Assembly (NCBI RefSeq): GCF_001311785.1
Contig: NZ_BBBX01000003.1
Coordinates: forward strand, 1 to 64,000
DNA: 64,000 nt
DNA from: Lacticaseibacillus saniviri JCM 17471 = DSM 24301
GTDB taxonomy: Bacteria; Bacillota; Bacilli; Lactobacillales; Lactobacillaceae
Direction of reading: 5' to 3'
The notes under the pieces were generated by a model. The model did not search any database, had not been told where the DNA came from, and saw nothing but the letters and a program-made list of their open reading frames with translations. Below, piece by piece: positions 48,559 through 56,642 of the stretch. Numbering within the stretch: position 1 is the first letter of the stretch; each line of letters starts with the position of its first letter. Position numbers and translations under genes: made by a program.

Positions 48559-49517
48559 ATGCACGCAGTTGTTGTTTCTCGAGCGGTGGGCCTGAGGTTC
48601 TTGAATATAAAGAGGTCCCAACACCAGAAGTTAAACCCGGATGGTCACGCATCAAAGTTGCTGGGTTTGGCATTAATCATTCGGAAATCTTTACCCGCGA
48701 AGGCCAATCCCCTTCAGTTCATTTTCCACGGATACTCGGCATCGAAGCAGTTGGTACGATTGATGCCACATCCGATCCTGTTCATTTGCCGGTTGGACAA
48801 AAAGTGATTTCAATTATGGGAGAAATGGGCCGTGATTTCGATGGTAGTTACGCCGAATATGCATTGCTCCCTAATATTCAACTCTACCCGGTTGAAACAT
48901 CACTGAGTTGGAAAGATTTAGCCGCAATCCCAGAAACTTACTATACTGCTTTTGGGATTTTCAACAGTTTTCAACTCAAACCGACTGATAGCGTCTTAGT
49001 CCGTGCGGCCACAAGTGGTGTAGGCGTTGCGGTAATGCAGTTAGCGAAGGGACGCTATCCAGCAATCAAGGTGACGGGCACAACTCGTAACCCCGCTAAA
49101 TCTCAGCAACTATTAAAGGCTGGATTCGACGATGTTGTGGTGACACCAGATGCCAACCAATTACCAGATTATGTGGGTAGCTTTGATAAAATTGCGGATT
49201 TAATTGGTCCATCTGCCACTCGCGATTCACTGCAACACTTAAACGAATTCGGTATTGTCAGTGTGACTGGTGAGCTTGGCGGTGTTTGGACGCTAGATGG
49301 CTTCGATCCAATCATGGACATTCCCAATAATCGTTACCTGACTGGTTTTTATTCAGGTGATGTCTCTCAAACACAAATTCAAGCAATGTTGGATTTTATT
49401 GCGCACCACCATATTGATGTATCTCCTATCAAGGTATTCGATTTACCCCATATTGCGGATGCCCATCGCTACCTTGAAAGCCAATCAAGTTTTGGCAAGG
49501 TCGTTGTTTTGAATTAG
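48559..49517 (+). CDS. MDR-family NADPH-dependent oxidoreductase, paralogue of 41670 (frameshifted)
   Basis: About 320 residues. FGINHSEIFTREG, RILGIEAVGTID and VLVRAATSGVGVAVMQLAKG match the MDR fold without zinc ligands. ATG at 48559 follows TGGAGG; a missing base near 48580 breaks the N-terminus (restored HAVVVSSSGGPEVLEY). Single gene with its own terminator; no regulator adjoins. Confidence 0.87.
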
Positions 49518-49553
49518 TTCACATCAGACAAGGATTTCTCAACAATTAAACAG

Positions 49554-49596
49554 GCAAAAGCTATCGGTCACCACGGCCGGTTGCTTTTGCTTTTTT
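49554..49596 (+). terminator. Terminator of the MDR gene
   Basis: GCAAAAGC..CGG/CCG..GCTTTTGC followed by T6. Confidence 0.75.
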
Positions 49597-49639
49597 ATTG
49601 GTAAGGCTATGCGATACCTCCAAAAATTTATGCTATATG

Positions 49640-49845
49640 ACAAAAGATAGCCAAAGTGAGTGTCCCTAAGTGAGCGAAAGTGGAAATCCTCTTCTCTCCT
49701 CGACTAACCACTCAGGCTACTTCATCACGGACATCTCCCTTCGCTCTTCATTCGCCATCTGTCATTTCTCCTTTAAGCAGAAATAAAAAAGCCTGACATC
49801 ATCTGTCAGACCTTCGTAGGAATCATATATTTGCAAATTTGGCTG
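49640..49845 (-). repeat. Leader module copy 1 (hairpin before ribosome site)
   Basis: Minus strand: TTTGCAAATATATGATTCC, then hairpin GCCTGACA/TGTCAG (49791-49810) with T6, then TTAAAGGAGAAATG and a broken short frame that aligns with copy 3 (ATGGCG..TGAAGA.CGAAGG). Copies 2-4 lie at 53130-53290, 56160-56355 and 59000-59160. See findings. Confidence 0.7.
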
Positions 49846-49847
49846 TA

Positions 49848-49973
49848 TCACCAGTGAAAATAAAAAGCGTTCCAGGCCATTAATGGAAAAAAAGTCAAAA
49901 TAATCAAAGAAACAGTCAGAATCTGATTCAGTCTCGGATCACCATAAATAGTCTGGTTTTTATTGCTTCTCAT
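49848..49973 (-). CDS. 41-residue membrane peptide
   Basis: Short frame starting 7 bases after the stop of the large surface protein gene: MRSNKNQTIYGDPRLNQ, then a single hydrophobic helix and a YFHW end. No clear ribosome site, so coupled translation would be needed. No family rec­ognised; could be chance. Confidence 0.4.
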   Translation of the reverse strand: MRSNKNQTIYGDPRLNQILTVSLIILTFFPLMAWNAFYFHW

Positions 49974-49979
49974 CACAAA

Positions 49980-52730
49980 CTATTTGATCTCACTCACATC
50001 ATTAGCATGGATCCATTGATTGGCCCCAACTTGAAGCCAAGTCGTTTTGCCGATTGTTTGCCGCGCGAATACTTTTACCTTAGTGCCACTCTTAAGTGAA
50101 GCACTGGAAGTCGTTGCAGTCGGTGAGGCATAGACTGCCGCGGTCACGCCTGGACGAATCGTGCCGGTATTATGCTGAATGGTTTGTGCAGTCGCACTGG
50201 ATACGGGTGCCGTGAACTTGCTATCAATCCACTGGTTACCACCCAGATTATAGAAAACATGCCCATTGACCGTAGCCTTTGCATAAACCTTCCAGGCAGA
50301 ACCAGTCTCTAGACGTTTGCCAATAAATTCTGTCCCATTAGGATTACGCCATACGTTAATTCCATAACCCGGTTGGTAATTAATGACCACTGCGGACTTC
50401 ACGAGCTGGAAGTTACCAAGTTGAATATCATTCGCTTTGACGAATTGATTGGTCCCTACTCGATACCATTTTTGACCATCCAGGGTCACAACAGTACTAC
50501 TAATTTTCCAAGCTGTTCCTGGTTTGAGCGTCTGGCCAGTGAATGTGCCGCTCGCACCTGGGAGCGTATAAACTTTGACGCCAGAACCAGTAATCACCAT
50601 GCCGACAGTCTTAAGCTGCTTGCTTGTCGATGGCTGAGCATCAAGAATCACACCGGTCGCTCGAATCCACTGCTTGCCACCGAGGTTATACCAAACAATC
50701 CCTTTATCATCTGTATATTGCCGGAAAGCCTTCCAATCAGTGGTCTCATCGAGGAATTTCCCTGTTAGCTGACCATTGGGAGCGTCATAAATTGGGACAC
50801 CCGTGCTGTGCTGCACAATCGTGGCAACGGTATTGTTTAACGCCGTCCCAAGATCATTACCGGTACTTGGAAGGTTGCCGCCCTCGTTGCCCGAGTTACC
50901 AGCGCCATTACCGCCGTTGCCGCCATTACCACCGTTGCCGCCATTATCCTTTGGTAAGACAGTCACGGTATTCGTGACTTTGTGCACCAGACCCTTATCG
51001 TCAGTATACGTCATCTCAACCTGATACTTACCCGGCTTAGTCATATCAATTGACGAAACCGGCTGATTGGTCGCCGTATCCGTAATCGTTGTCGTGGTAT
51101 TTTTATTGATGTCGCTCGCAGAAACCGGCTTGCCGTTGCTATCAAGCGCGGTTAGGCTATCACTCGGCTGCCAAGCAGGATCACCCACATGAACACTCAC
51201 ATCGTGGCCCTTAACCGTATCTTCGACAACATTGACGGTCAAAACGTTAGAAACCTCATCCGGCTGGCCAGCGTGATAGGTGTACTTAATTTGCTGTTTG
51301 CCTGTAGTGGACGTATCGACGCCATTTTTAAAGTCAGGTTTAGTGAGGTTAGTCACCGTATAGTCACTGCTACTTAAGGTCTTGCCATTTTGTTCAGGCG
51401 CGACCCCCGCGGCTACGACATCATTGCCTAACCCATTGGCTGGATCCCAGGTTGAGCCTTGCAACACATTATAAGTTTGGTTGTTATCGCTCTTGAGTGG
51501 CACAACCGGATAAACCGCGGTGGATTGCGTGTAGTCCTTCGCTCCGGACACCGGATTCGTCGCGGAGAACTCCGGATTGACCTTGGTGGCATCATGCGCA
51601 TCAATTGTGGCTGGCTGCCCATTCGCAACCGCGACAGAGTACCCAAACTTACTGATGGTATCCTGCACGCGTCCGAGCTTCAGTGCCCAGTGACCTCCGA
51701 TGAAAAGCGTACCTTGCGCATTATCGGTCGTCGGTGCGCCAAAATTATTGACCACTAAATCGGCGTCAGTCGCGCTACCATAGGCCGCTGCTCCCAAATC
51801 AGAAACACCCTTTTGAAATGCGGTTTGCACATAATCTGGCAATGATGTGGTATCACCAGATGTGGCGTTCGTCAGCACGACTGGGCCAGCTGTATTCTCT
51901 TTGCTTTCGTGAGCAAAGGTGATTTGTGTGTAAGCACTGCCTGCAGGTGACTTGTGGTTAACTTTATCCTGAAGCATAACTTGTGGTTTAAACGAATCTT
52001 TCAGTTTAACTGGCAAATCAAGTACAAGCGTTGATTTGGCCGGTAAGACGGCGGCTGATCCAGCACCATACCCTGGGCCCACTTCAAGAATGTGCCCCGC
52101 TAAATCATCGATGTTTGTCGCCGCTATTGCTTGTTTAAATGTGCTCCAATCCGAGAAATAAAAGCCATTATAGGGCCCGTAACGCACCATGTTAGTTGCA
52201 TCGGTAGGTACGTTGTTCTGGTCATAAATCGTTGCTTTAACCCCAGAATCAGCCGAAATCAAATCAGTGTTTGAAGTATCAATGGTAAAAGTCCCTGAAA
52301 ATGCAGTATCGGAAAGAGCTTTAATCGCTGCATTCATTTGAAAGCCTGAACTTGAGTTATTTTTCACGGTCAACCTAATAACCATGTGATTGCCTTGAGC
52401 TGTTGCCTCATCCAAATTAACAAACGCGTTGGCTGGTTTCTTGGCGTCTTTGGAAGCAAATCCGGTACCCGAAAACTGACCTTCTGAATTAACAATCCCA
52501 AATTGAATATTTTGTCCAGAGGTCGTATCTTCTAGCATACTCGTCGGACCACTTGGATCAATCGCAATTAAGGAATTAGTGGTGTCGGCTGCCTTCACAA
52601 CCTGTGCAAGTGGCTGGCCGGTGATTGTTGTATTAATCGCACCGGCCAAGCCAAACCCAGTCAAAAGAATCCCTGCGGTCAGCCAAAATTTGCCAGCTTT
52701 GTACATTTTGAACCGAATTTTATTATTCAT
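49980..52730 (-). CDS. Large surface protein: KxYKxGKxW signal, Ig-like domains, internal LPSTG, four SLAP modules
   Basis: 916 residues. KxYKxGKxW-type signal (KMYKAGKFWLTAG) with cleavage near VKA-AD; a roughly 400-residue N-terminal domain of unknown fold; two bacterial Ig-like repeats (about 440-600); a Gly/Asn repeat linker; LPSTG near residue 620; then four SLAP-like modules to the end, each closing on patterns such as WYNLGGKQWI or WYRVGTNQFV. Sortase motifs normally stand at the very C-terminus before a helix and a basic tail, which are absent here, so wall attachment is more likely through the SLAP modules. Likely adhesin or S-layer-associated. Intact, despite its length. Confidence 0.88.
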   Translation of the reverse strand: MNNKIRFKMYKAGKFWLTAGILLTGFGLAGAINTTITGQPLAQVVKAADTTNSLIAIDPSGPTSMLEDTTSGQNIQFGIVNSEGQFSGTGFASKDAKKPANAFVNLDEATAQGNHMVIRLTVKNNSSSGFQMNAAIKALSDTAFSGTFTIDTSNTDLISADSGVKATIYDQNNVPTDATNMVRYGPYNGFYFSDWSTFKQAIAATNIDDLAGHILEVGPGYGAGSAAVLPAKSTLVLDLPVKLKDSFKPQVMLQDKVNHKSPAGSAYTQITFAHESKENTAGPVVLTNATSGDTTSLPDYVQTAFQKGVSDLGAAAYGSATDADLVVNNFGAPTTDNAQGTLFIGGHWALKLGRVQDTISKFGYSVAVANGQPATIDAHDATKVNPEFSATNPVSGAKDYTQSTAVYPVVPLKSDNNQTYNVLQGSTWDPANGLGNDVVAAGVAPEQNGKTLSSSDYTVTNLTKPDFKNGVDTSTTGKQQIKYTYHAGQPDEVSNVLTVNVVEDTVKGHDVSVHVGDPAWQPSDSLTALDSNGKPVSASDINKNTTTTITDTATNQPVSSIDMTKPGKYQVEMTYTDDKGLVHKVTNTVTVLPKDNGGNGGNGGNGGNGAGNSGNEGGNLPSTGNDLGTALNNTVATIVQHSTGVPIYDAPNGQLTGKFLDETTDWKAFRQYTDDKGIVWYNLGGKQWIRATGVILDAQPSTSKQLKTVGMVITGSGVKVYTLPGASGTFTGQTLKPGTAWKISSTVVTLDGQKWYRVGTNQFVKANDIQLGNFQLVKSAVVINYQPGYGINVWRNPNGTEFIGKRLETGSAWKVYAKATVNGHVFYNLGGNQWIDSKFTAPVSSATAQTIQHNTGTIRPGVTAAVYASPTATTSSASLKSGTKVKVFARQTIGKTTWLQVGANQWIHANDVSEIK

Positions 52731-52872
52731 ACTCAGCCCTCCTCAAATTAACCTCGCGATTATTATAACGCGAGATAAAATATAAATGAATTAATGTGTT
52801 CCGCCTGGTTTAGCATCATCTAACCCGATTAGTATCATCAGAATGACCTGAATTCGACAGCGCTGTTGATAA

Positions 52873-52907
52873 CAAAAAAGCACACCCACCAAAGTGAGTG
52901 TGCTTTT
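52873..52907. terminator. gpmA-type terminator copy without gpmA
   Basis: AAAAAAGCACACCCACC-AAAGTGAGTGTGCTTTT hairpin. Nearly the same hairpin follows gpmA fragments at 55909 and 60800. Confidence 0.75.
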
Positions 52908-52942
52908 AAAACAAGTATAAACGGGATTCAAAGCACCTAAAG

Positions 52943-53140
52943 TCAAGCGGCTGGATGCTTCTCGATGATGGCCTGACTATATGCCATCCCTACGACTAAC
53001 AGGATAGCCACCGCCCCAAAAGGCCATGTGAAACCCGCTGAATAACAAAGCTTCGGGCGACCAACATGTTGCATTGTAGCATTGGCGACGTTTTGCTGGC
53101 TGATAATGAAAATTGCAATGTCAATCAAGTTCCTCTGTCT
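52943..53140 (-). CDS. Possible small membrane protein in leader module 2
   Basis: About 65 residues ending FTWPFGAVAILLVVGMAYSQ and a charged tail, one helix. TAGGTG precedes the ATG. The upstream part coincides with the repeated leader copy 2, so this may be a chance frame. No family recognised. Confidence 0.35.
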   Translation of the reverse strand, partial: RQRNLIDIAIFIISQQNVANATMQHVGRPKLCYSAGFTWPFGAVAILLVVGMAYSQAIIEKHPAA

Positions 53141-53290
53141 CATCACCTACATCTATGTGTGACAGTGATTGAGCGACTCAGCACAAGTATTATCTTTTGT
53201 TCTTTATGCGCGTATCTGCCATTCCTCCTTTAGGCAAAATAAAAAAGGCCTGACATCGCTTAGCAGGCCTTTCTGCGAGTATTATCTCTT
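53130..53290 (-). repeat. Leader module copy 2 (hairpin before ribosome site)
   Basis: Minus strand: hairpin GGCCTG/CAGGCC (53247-53269) with T6, ATTTTGCCTAAAGGAGGAATGG, then GATGTAGGTG.NGAGACAGA.GAACT, aligning with copy 3. The short frame is decayed. Confidence 0.65.
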
Positions 53291-53312
53291 CAAAAAGTTG
53301 TGCGTTAACCTC

Positions 53313-53504
53313 TTATGAATCGGAATTCTTCGATGCCTTCACGATAATTGGATATAGAATTACATTCACACTGATAGCACCCAGATAATGCACCAGCTCT
53401 TCAAGCGAAATGCCGCTCACTATCCCTTGCAGCATAAAAATAGAGAGTACGACTGTTGATAAGATGGCAACGAACTTATAAACCTTGAGCCCAGTAATTG
53501 TCAT
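53313..53504 (-). CDS. 63-residue two-helix membrane protein
   Basis: Helices at about residues 11-30 (VAILSTVVLSIFMLQGIV) and 41-55, with a charged tail. AGGAGG precedes the ATG at 53504; promoter TTGACT-17-TAATCT lies upstream. No family recognised. One of a set of very small membrane proteins between 47 and 56 kb. Confidence 0.7.
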   Translation of the reverse strand: MTITGLKVYKFVAILSTVVLSIFMLQGIVSGISLEELVHYLGAISVNVILYPIIVKASKNSDS

Positions 53505-53681
53505 AACCAGTCCTCCTCATAAATCTTGAGTGAAATGACTACCAAAAGAGAAATCGCTTTCAATATAGACAGATTAGCCCAACTGATTCAAACAGTCAAC
53601 TCGCTTTCTCGTCTTTTCAATCGTTTTACCCTATAGCCTCCAAAATGTATTTTCAGTATTGAGCCGTGCCAAGCTATCGTC

Positions 53682-53857
53682 TTACTGTCTCAAGTCCTGC
53701 CGAACTGACTTAACCGCACCATAAATAAGCAACCCAAAACTAATTAGACCTAGAACGATGCTCGGCCACATAAAACACTAGCGATATACTTCGAAGCGAC
53801 ACCTAACAAAAGAGCCACCAAGAATACAATCTAGGCAGCCACCCGAAACTTTTTCAT
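53682..53857 (-). pseudogene. Paralogue of the small membrane protein at 47131, broken
   Basis: Reads MKKFRVAA, then a stop exactly where the paralogue has Trp, then IVFLVALLLGVASKYIAS, a one-base break, and MWPSIVLGLISFGLLIYG. Start ATG at 53857 follows AAGGA. Both copies are 176 bases long, each lacking one base. Confidence 0.65.
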
Positions 53858-53933
53858 TCTACAAATCCTTTTCAAAAGCTCTCAAACTAATTTAGCAGGA
53901 CAGCATCAATTATCAGAACTTAAAACAACTTAA

Positions 53934-53961
53934 TTGCCCTGCACAGTGTAAGCGGTACAAT
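53934..53961 (+). promoter_or_regulatory. Promoter of the second CPBP gene
   Basis: TTGCCC, 16 bp, TACAAT. Confidence 0.5.
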
Positions 53962-54056
53962 AACTTATATGTTTGTTAGCCATTGCTGATTGCAGCGTAC
54001 AAAACACCAGCTTAGGCATTTCAGCTCCAGTAATGATAACTTGGGAGGCGGAAGGT

Positions 54057-54779
54057 ATGCAAAGAAAATTATGGCTATTCTTGGCTGCCAGTATCGTTCT
54101 AGAATTTTTATTCTCGAAAATACTGGAAAATTTTACAATGTCAGACTACACCTATATATCCGTGTACAAGGCCATACAGCTTGTGAGTGTCTTGTGTCTA
54201 AATCTATTTCTCACGCATGTGCCCTTGCATTGGCGATTCAGAATCAGGCAGATCAACCCCTTATTTCTCATTATCTACGCACTCCTCATAATTACCGCAA
54301 CCATTCAAGATGCTTCAATATTCTTAAGTGTATTCACGGCAGCACTCTTAACAGCATTCGCAGAAGAAATTCTCTTCAGAGGAATCACTTTTAATTTCTT
54401 TCTATCGATTTGGACAAAGAATGGCGTCACTTACAAGGCAACCTGGAAGGCAATCCTTGCTAGCAGTATCCTTTTCTCCTGCGATCATTTGGAAAACCTC
54501 ACCTATCAGTCTCTTTCAATAACAATTACTCAGATGCTCTGGGCGTTTGGATTCGGATGTTTTTCTGCTGCATTATATTTTAGATTCAATAGTCTCATTC
54601 CTTCGGTCGCGGTTCACTTTGTTGTTGACTATTCAGCTTTTCCTAAGGCTGGAGCCTCGATGTTACCATCATTTAGCAATTTTATAGTAGTGGTATTTCA
54701 AATGGCTATCTTACTCTTATTTGCTTATCTAATCGTGAGAAAATCACCAGCACTTAAAGAAATTAACGGGAAAGTGTAA
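54057..54779 (+). CDS. CPBP-family intramembrane metalloprotease
   Basis: 240 residues, multi-helix. AEEILFRG (EExxxR), FSCDHLEN (FxxxH) and HFVVDYSAF (HxxxD) give the family motifs. ATG at 54057 with GGGAGG upstream; the longer frame from 53973 has no ribosome site. Next to several tiny membrane proteins, as in bacteriocin immunity regions; no bacteriocin precursor with a double-Gly leader was found. Intact. Confidence 0.85.
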   Translation: MQRKLWLFLAASIVLEFLFSKILENFTMSDYTYISVYKAIQLVSVLCLNLFLTHVPLHWRFRIRQINPLFLIIYALLIITATIQDASIFLSVFTAALLTAFAEEILFRGITFNFFLSIWTKNGVTYKATWKAILASSILFSCDHLENLTYQSLSITITQMLWAFGFGCFSAALYFRFNSLIPSVAVHFVVDYSAFPKAGASMLPSFSNFIVVVFQMAILLLFAYLIVRKSPALKEINGKV

Positions 54780-55001
54780 TCTGATTTTGACTCCCTCGTC
54801 ACGTGAAACTTGGTGGGAGCATCTATAGGACTTGTGTTGCCAACATTCACGAGGCATAACATAAAAATTGCAATGTTCAATCACTAAATTGGTCTACATT
54901 ACATTCCCTTCTATAAGCGCTATTTCAACGAACATATTCTAAGCAAAGTGGCGATTAGCATTGCTTCATTTAACGACTTTAATGTTTGGGAAATTTGGTG
55001 A

Positions 55002-55031
55002 TTGTCAACTTCCAATATCAGGTGGTATACT
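55002..55031 (+). promoter_or_regulatory. Promoter of the small membrane operon
   Basis: TTGTCA, 18 bp, TATACT, about 40 bases before the 55073 start. Confidence 0.6.
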
Positions 55032-55072
55032 TCGTTTGTATCTACACGCATGCACACTGAGGGGGAGATTAT

Positions 55073-55339
55073 ATGGCGCTTTTCAATGCTGGGTTTCTCA
55101 TTTTTGCAAGTGTTGGCGTTGTTCTTGCACTGATCTATCTATTATGGGACAGTCGGAATAACAAAACCGAGTTCAGAAGACATTGGTTCTACCTTATTGT
55201 TGGCACGGGCCTGATGGGCAACGCCAATACAATGCTACATTCGGTCTGGTATAGCTTGGTCTTCTTCATCGTCTTTGGCGCTGAACTGATTGCGTTCGGT
55301 ATCTACTCCTATCGCAATCGGCACATCACCGCAGCCTAA
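55073..55339 (+). CDS. 88-residue membrane protein
   Basis: Three hydrophobic helices (FLIFASVGVVLALIYLLW; WFYLIVGTGLMGNAN region; VFFIVFGAELIAFGIYSY) with a basic loop. GGGGGAGATT before the ATG. No family recognised. First of two genes before a terminator. Confidence 0.75.
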   Translation: MALFNAGFLIFASVGVVLALIYLLWDSRNNKTEFRRHWFYLIVGTGLMGNANTMLHSVWYSLVFFIVFGAELIAFGIYSYRNRHITAA

Positions 55340-55354
55340 ACGGGGAATACGCTT

Positions 55355-55537
55355 ATGAAAAACGATGAAGCGTTAAGAAGGACCCAACTTGGCCTGTTGT
55401 CAGTCACTGGCATCTTACTGGTCGTCGCACCCGCGCTCGGTAGCAGCCCAATCAAGCGAATGAGCTTTTTAATCCTACTCACTTTGGGGCTGCTTCTAGC
55501 AGCGAAAGCTCTCAGGTATCAGCTCAAGCAGAAATAA
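55355..55537 (+). CDS. 60-residue membrane protein
   Basis: Two helices (LLSVTGILLVVAPALG and MSFLILLTLGLLLAAKAL) and basic ends. Follows the 88-residue gene after 15 bases, so cotranscribed. No family recognised. Confidence 0.72.
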   Translation: MKNDEALRRTQLGLLSVTGILLVVAPALGSSPIKRMSFLILLTLGLLLAAKALRYQLKQK

Positions 55538-55538
55538 A

Positions 55539-55572
55539 ATAAGACCAACCTCAATTGAGGTTGGTCTTTTTA
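55539..55572. terminator. Bidirectional terminator
   Basis: AAGACCAACCTCAATTGAGGTTGGTCTTTTT, perfect palindrome. Confidence 0.9.
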
Positions 55573-55610
55573 AATACCTGAGATCTCCCAGAAGCAGGAT
55601 TCCCATTCGC

Positions 55611-55772
55611 CTACTCTTTCAAGTGCTTATAGCCCACTATGGCCGCATAGATGCCGACCACTCCTATTATGAGAGAAATTGATCCTCGCACATAGCTCCC
55701 AGTAGTAAACGTATAGATTGCGAGCCCGATGAGCACAACTGACATTAGCAGACTCAGATAGACTTTCCACAT
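55611..55772 (-). CDS. 53-residue membrane protein
   Basis: Short frame with GGGGGAGA before the ATG at 55772: MWKVYLSLLMSVVLIGLAIY, a short loop, ISLIIGVVGIYAAIVGYK and LKE at the end; two helices. No family recognised. Clean initiation site and hydrophobic pattern support it as real. Confidence 0.65.
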   Translation of the reverse strand: MWKVYLSLLMSVVLIGLAIYTFTTGSYVRGSISLIIGVVGIYAAIVGYKHLKE

Positions 55773-55908
55773 TGATTTCTCCCCCAAAAATAATGTATAC
55801 CAAAGGCAACCATCAGTTCATTTCTATGAGGTAAGTATGCTTAGATGATTGCAAAAAGTCAACAATTGATTGGATAGTGAGAATGCTAATTTTTGTATGC
55901 CAGTCCAT

Positions 55909-55938
55909 AAAAAAGACACCCACCAAAGTGAGTGTCCC
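55909..55938 (-). terminator. gpmA-type terminator copy
   Basis: GACACCCACC-AAAGTGAGTGTC with T6 on the minus strand, just downstream of a gpmA fragment. Confidence 0.75.
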
Positions 55939-55977
55939 AACCAGGAAAGTATAACTACGATTCGAAGCGCACTCAGT

Positions 55978-56127
55978 TCGGAGTTTCTCATTACTCTAAC
56001 GTCCAACTTGTCGTCGAAATCGTACACGACTGGTTTGCTAGACGCCATTTCTAAGCTGATGATGTTTTCATCTGAAATGTTTTCGATGTACTTGGTCAAG
56101 GTACGTAATGAATTACCATAACCCGTT
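55978..56127 (-). pseudogene. gpmA: gpmA 3' fragment (copy A)
   Basis: Minus strand encodes GNSLRTLTKYIENISDENI and SLEMASSKPVVYDFDDKLD, the end of 2,3-bisphosphoglycerate-dependent phosphoglycerate mutase. Nothing of the first 180 residues or so is present. Followed by the gpmA-type terminator. Confidence 0.75.
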
Positions 56128-56281
56128 GCGGCAACCGATCGTATAGCCTTGATGGTAATAACTGCATATCAACCTCACTCCTTTCGAGTTCGTCTGTCTC
56201 GACACCTACATCTGCGGGTGACAACGAGTGACCAATCAGGCTACTCAGTAAGTGCATCAGCCTTCGTTCTTCAAACGCCAT
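56096..56281 (-). CDS. 61-residue peptide of leader module 3
   Basis: Strong AAAGGAGG and ATG; charged, non-membrane peptide starting MAFEERRLMHLLSSLIGHSL and containing VGVETDELERSEVD. The last third overlaps the gpmA fragment in another frame. Only this of four copies keeps an open frame. No family recognised. Confidence 0.45.
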   Translation of the reverse strand: MAFEERRLMHLLSSLIGHSLSPADVGVETDELERSEVDMQLLPSRLYDRLPQRVMVIHYVP

Positions 56282-56355
56282 ACGTTATTCCTCCTTTAGG
56301 CAAAATAAAAAGGCCTGACATTATCTGTCAGACCTTCATAGGAATAATATATATT
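56160..56355 (-). repeat. Leader module copy 3 (hairpin before ribosome site)
   Basis: Best-preserved copy. Minus strand: TTGCAAATATATATTATTCC, hairpin GGTCTGACA/TGTCAGGCC (56312-56334) with T5, then TTTTGCCTAAAGGAGGAATA and ATG at 56281. Only a few bases separate the U tract from the ribosome site. Confidence 0.72.
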
Positions 56356-56399
56356 TGCAAAAGTGATTGTGACATAAGTGCTCGTATTGACCAAAGTTA

Positions 56400-56500
56400 T
56401 ACAAAGTAAATTGACTCTAGGGTCTGCGATTGAAAGTTCTATGCCACGATATGACATTTTACAGCAAAAAGAACCCCACCGAAGTACGAACCGCAAGTCG
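56400..56500. repeat. Diverged copy of gpmA 3'-flanking sequence
   Basis: CTCTAGGGTCTGC followed about 50 bases on by AAAAAGAACCCCACCGAAGT, a decayed form of 60750-60830. No gene here between 56282 and 56642 otherwise. Confidence 0.5.
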
Positions 56501-56642
56501 AAAATAATTAACCTGATGCAACCAAATTTATCTATTATAGTTGTCTAAGTCCAAAGACTGCTTTATATAGTACAATTCATTGAACAACACGCTCACGCCA
56601 GCCACATATGCGCGTTGTTAACTATACTAAAAATGTTTTCTC

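Noticed and set aside
50870-50945. Short repeats resembling a CRISPR-like array
   Set aside because: They are codon repeats of the Gly/Asn linker of the large surface protein; no spacers.
55627-55809. 60-residue minus-strand frame
   Set aside because: Overlaps the 53-residue membrane protein, which has a strong ribosome site and membrane pattern; this frame has neither.
55824-56099. 91-residue minus-strand frame as a gene
   Set aside because: It is the gpmA fragment reading on past its natural end through the terminator; not a functional gene.
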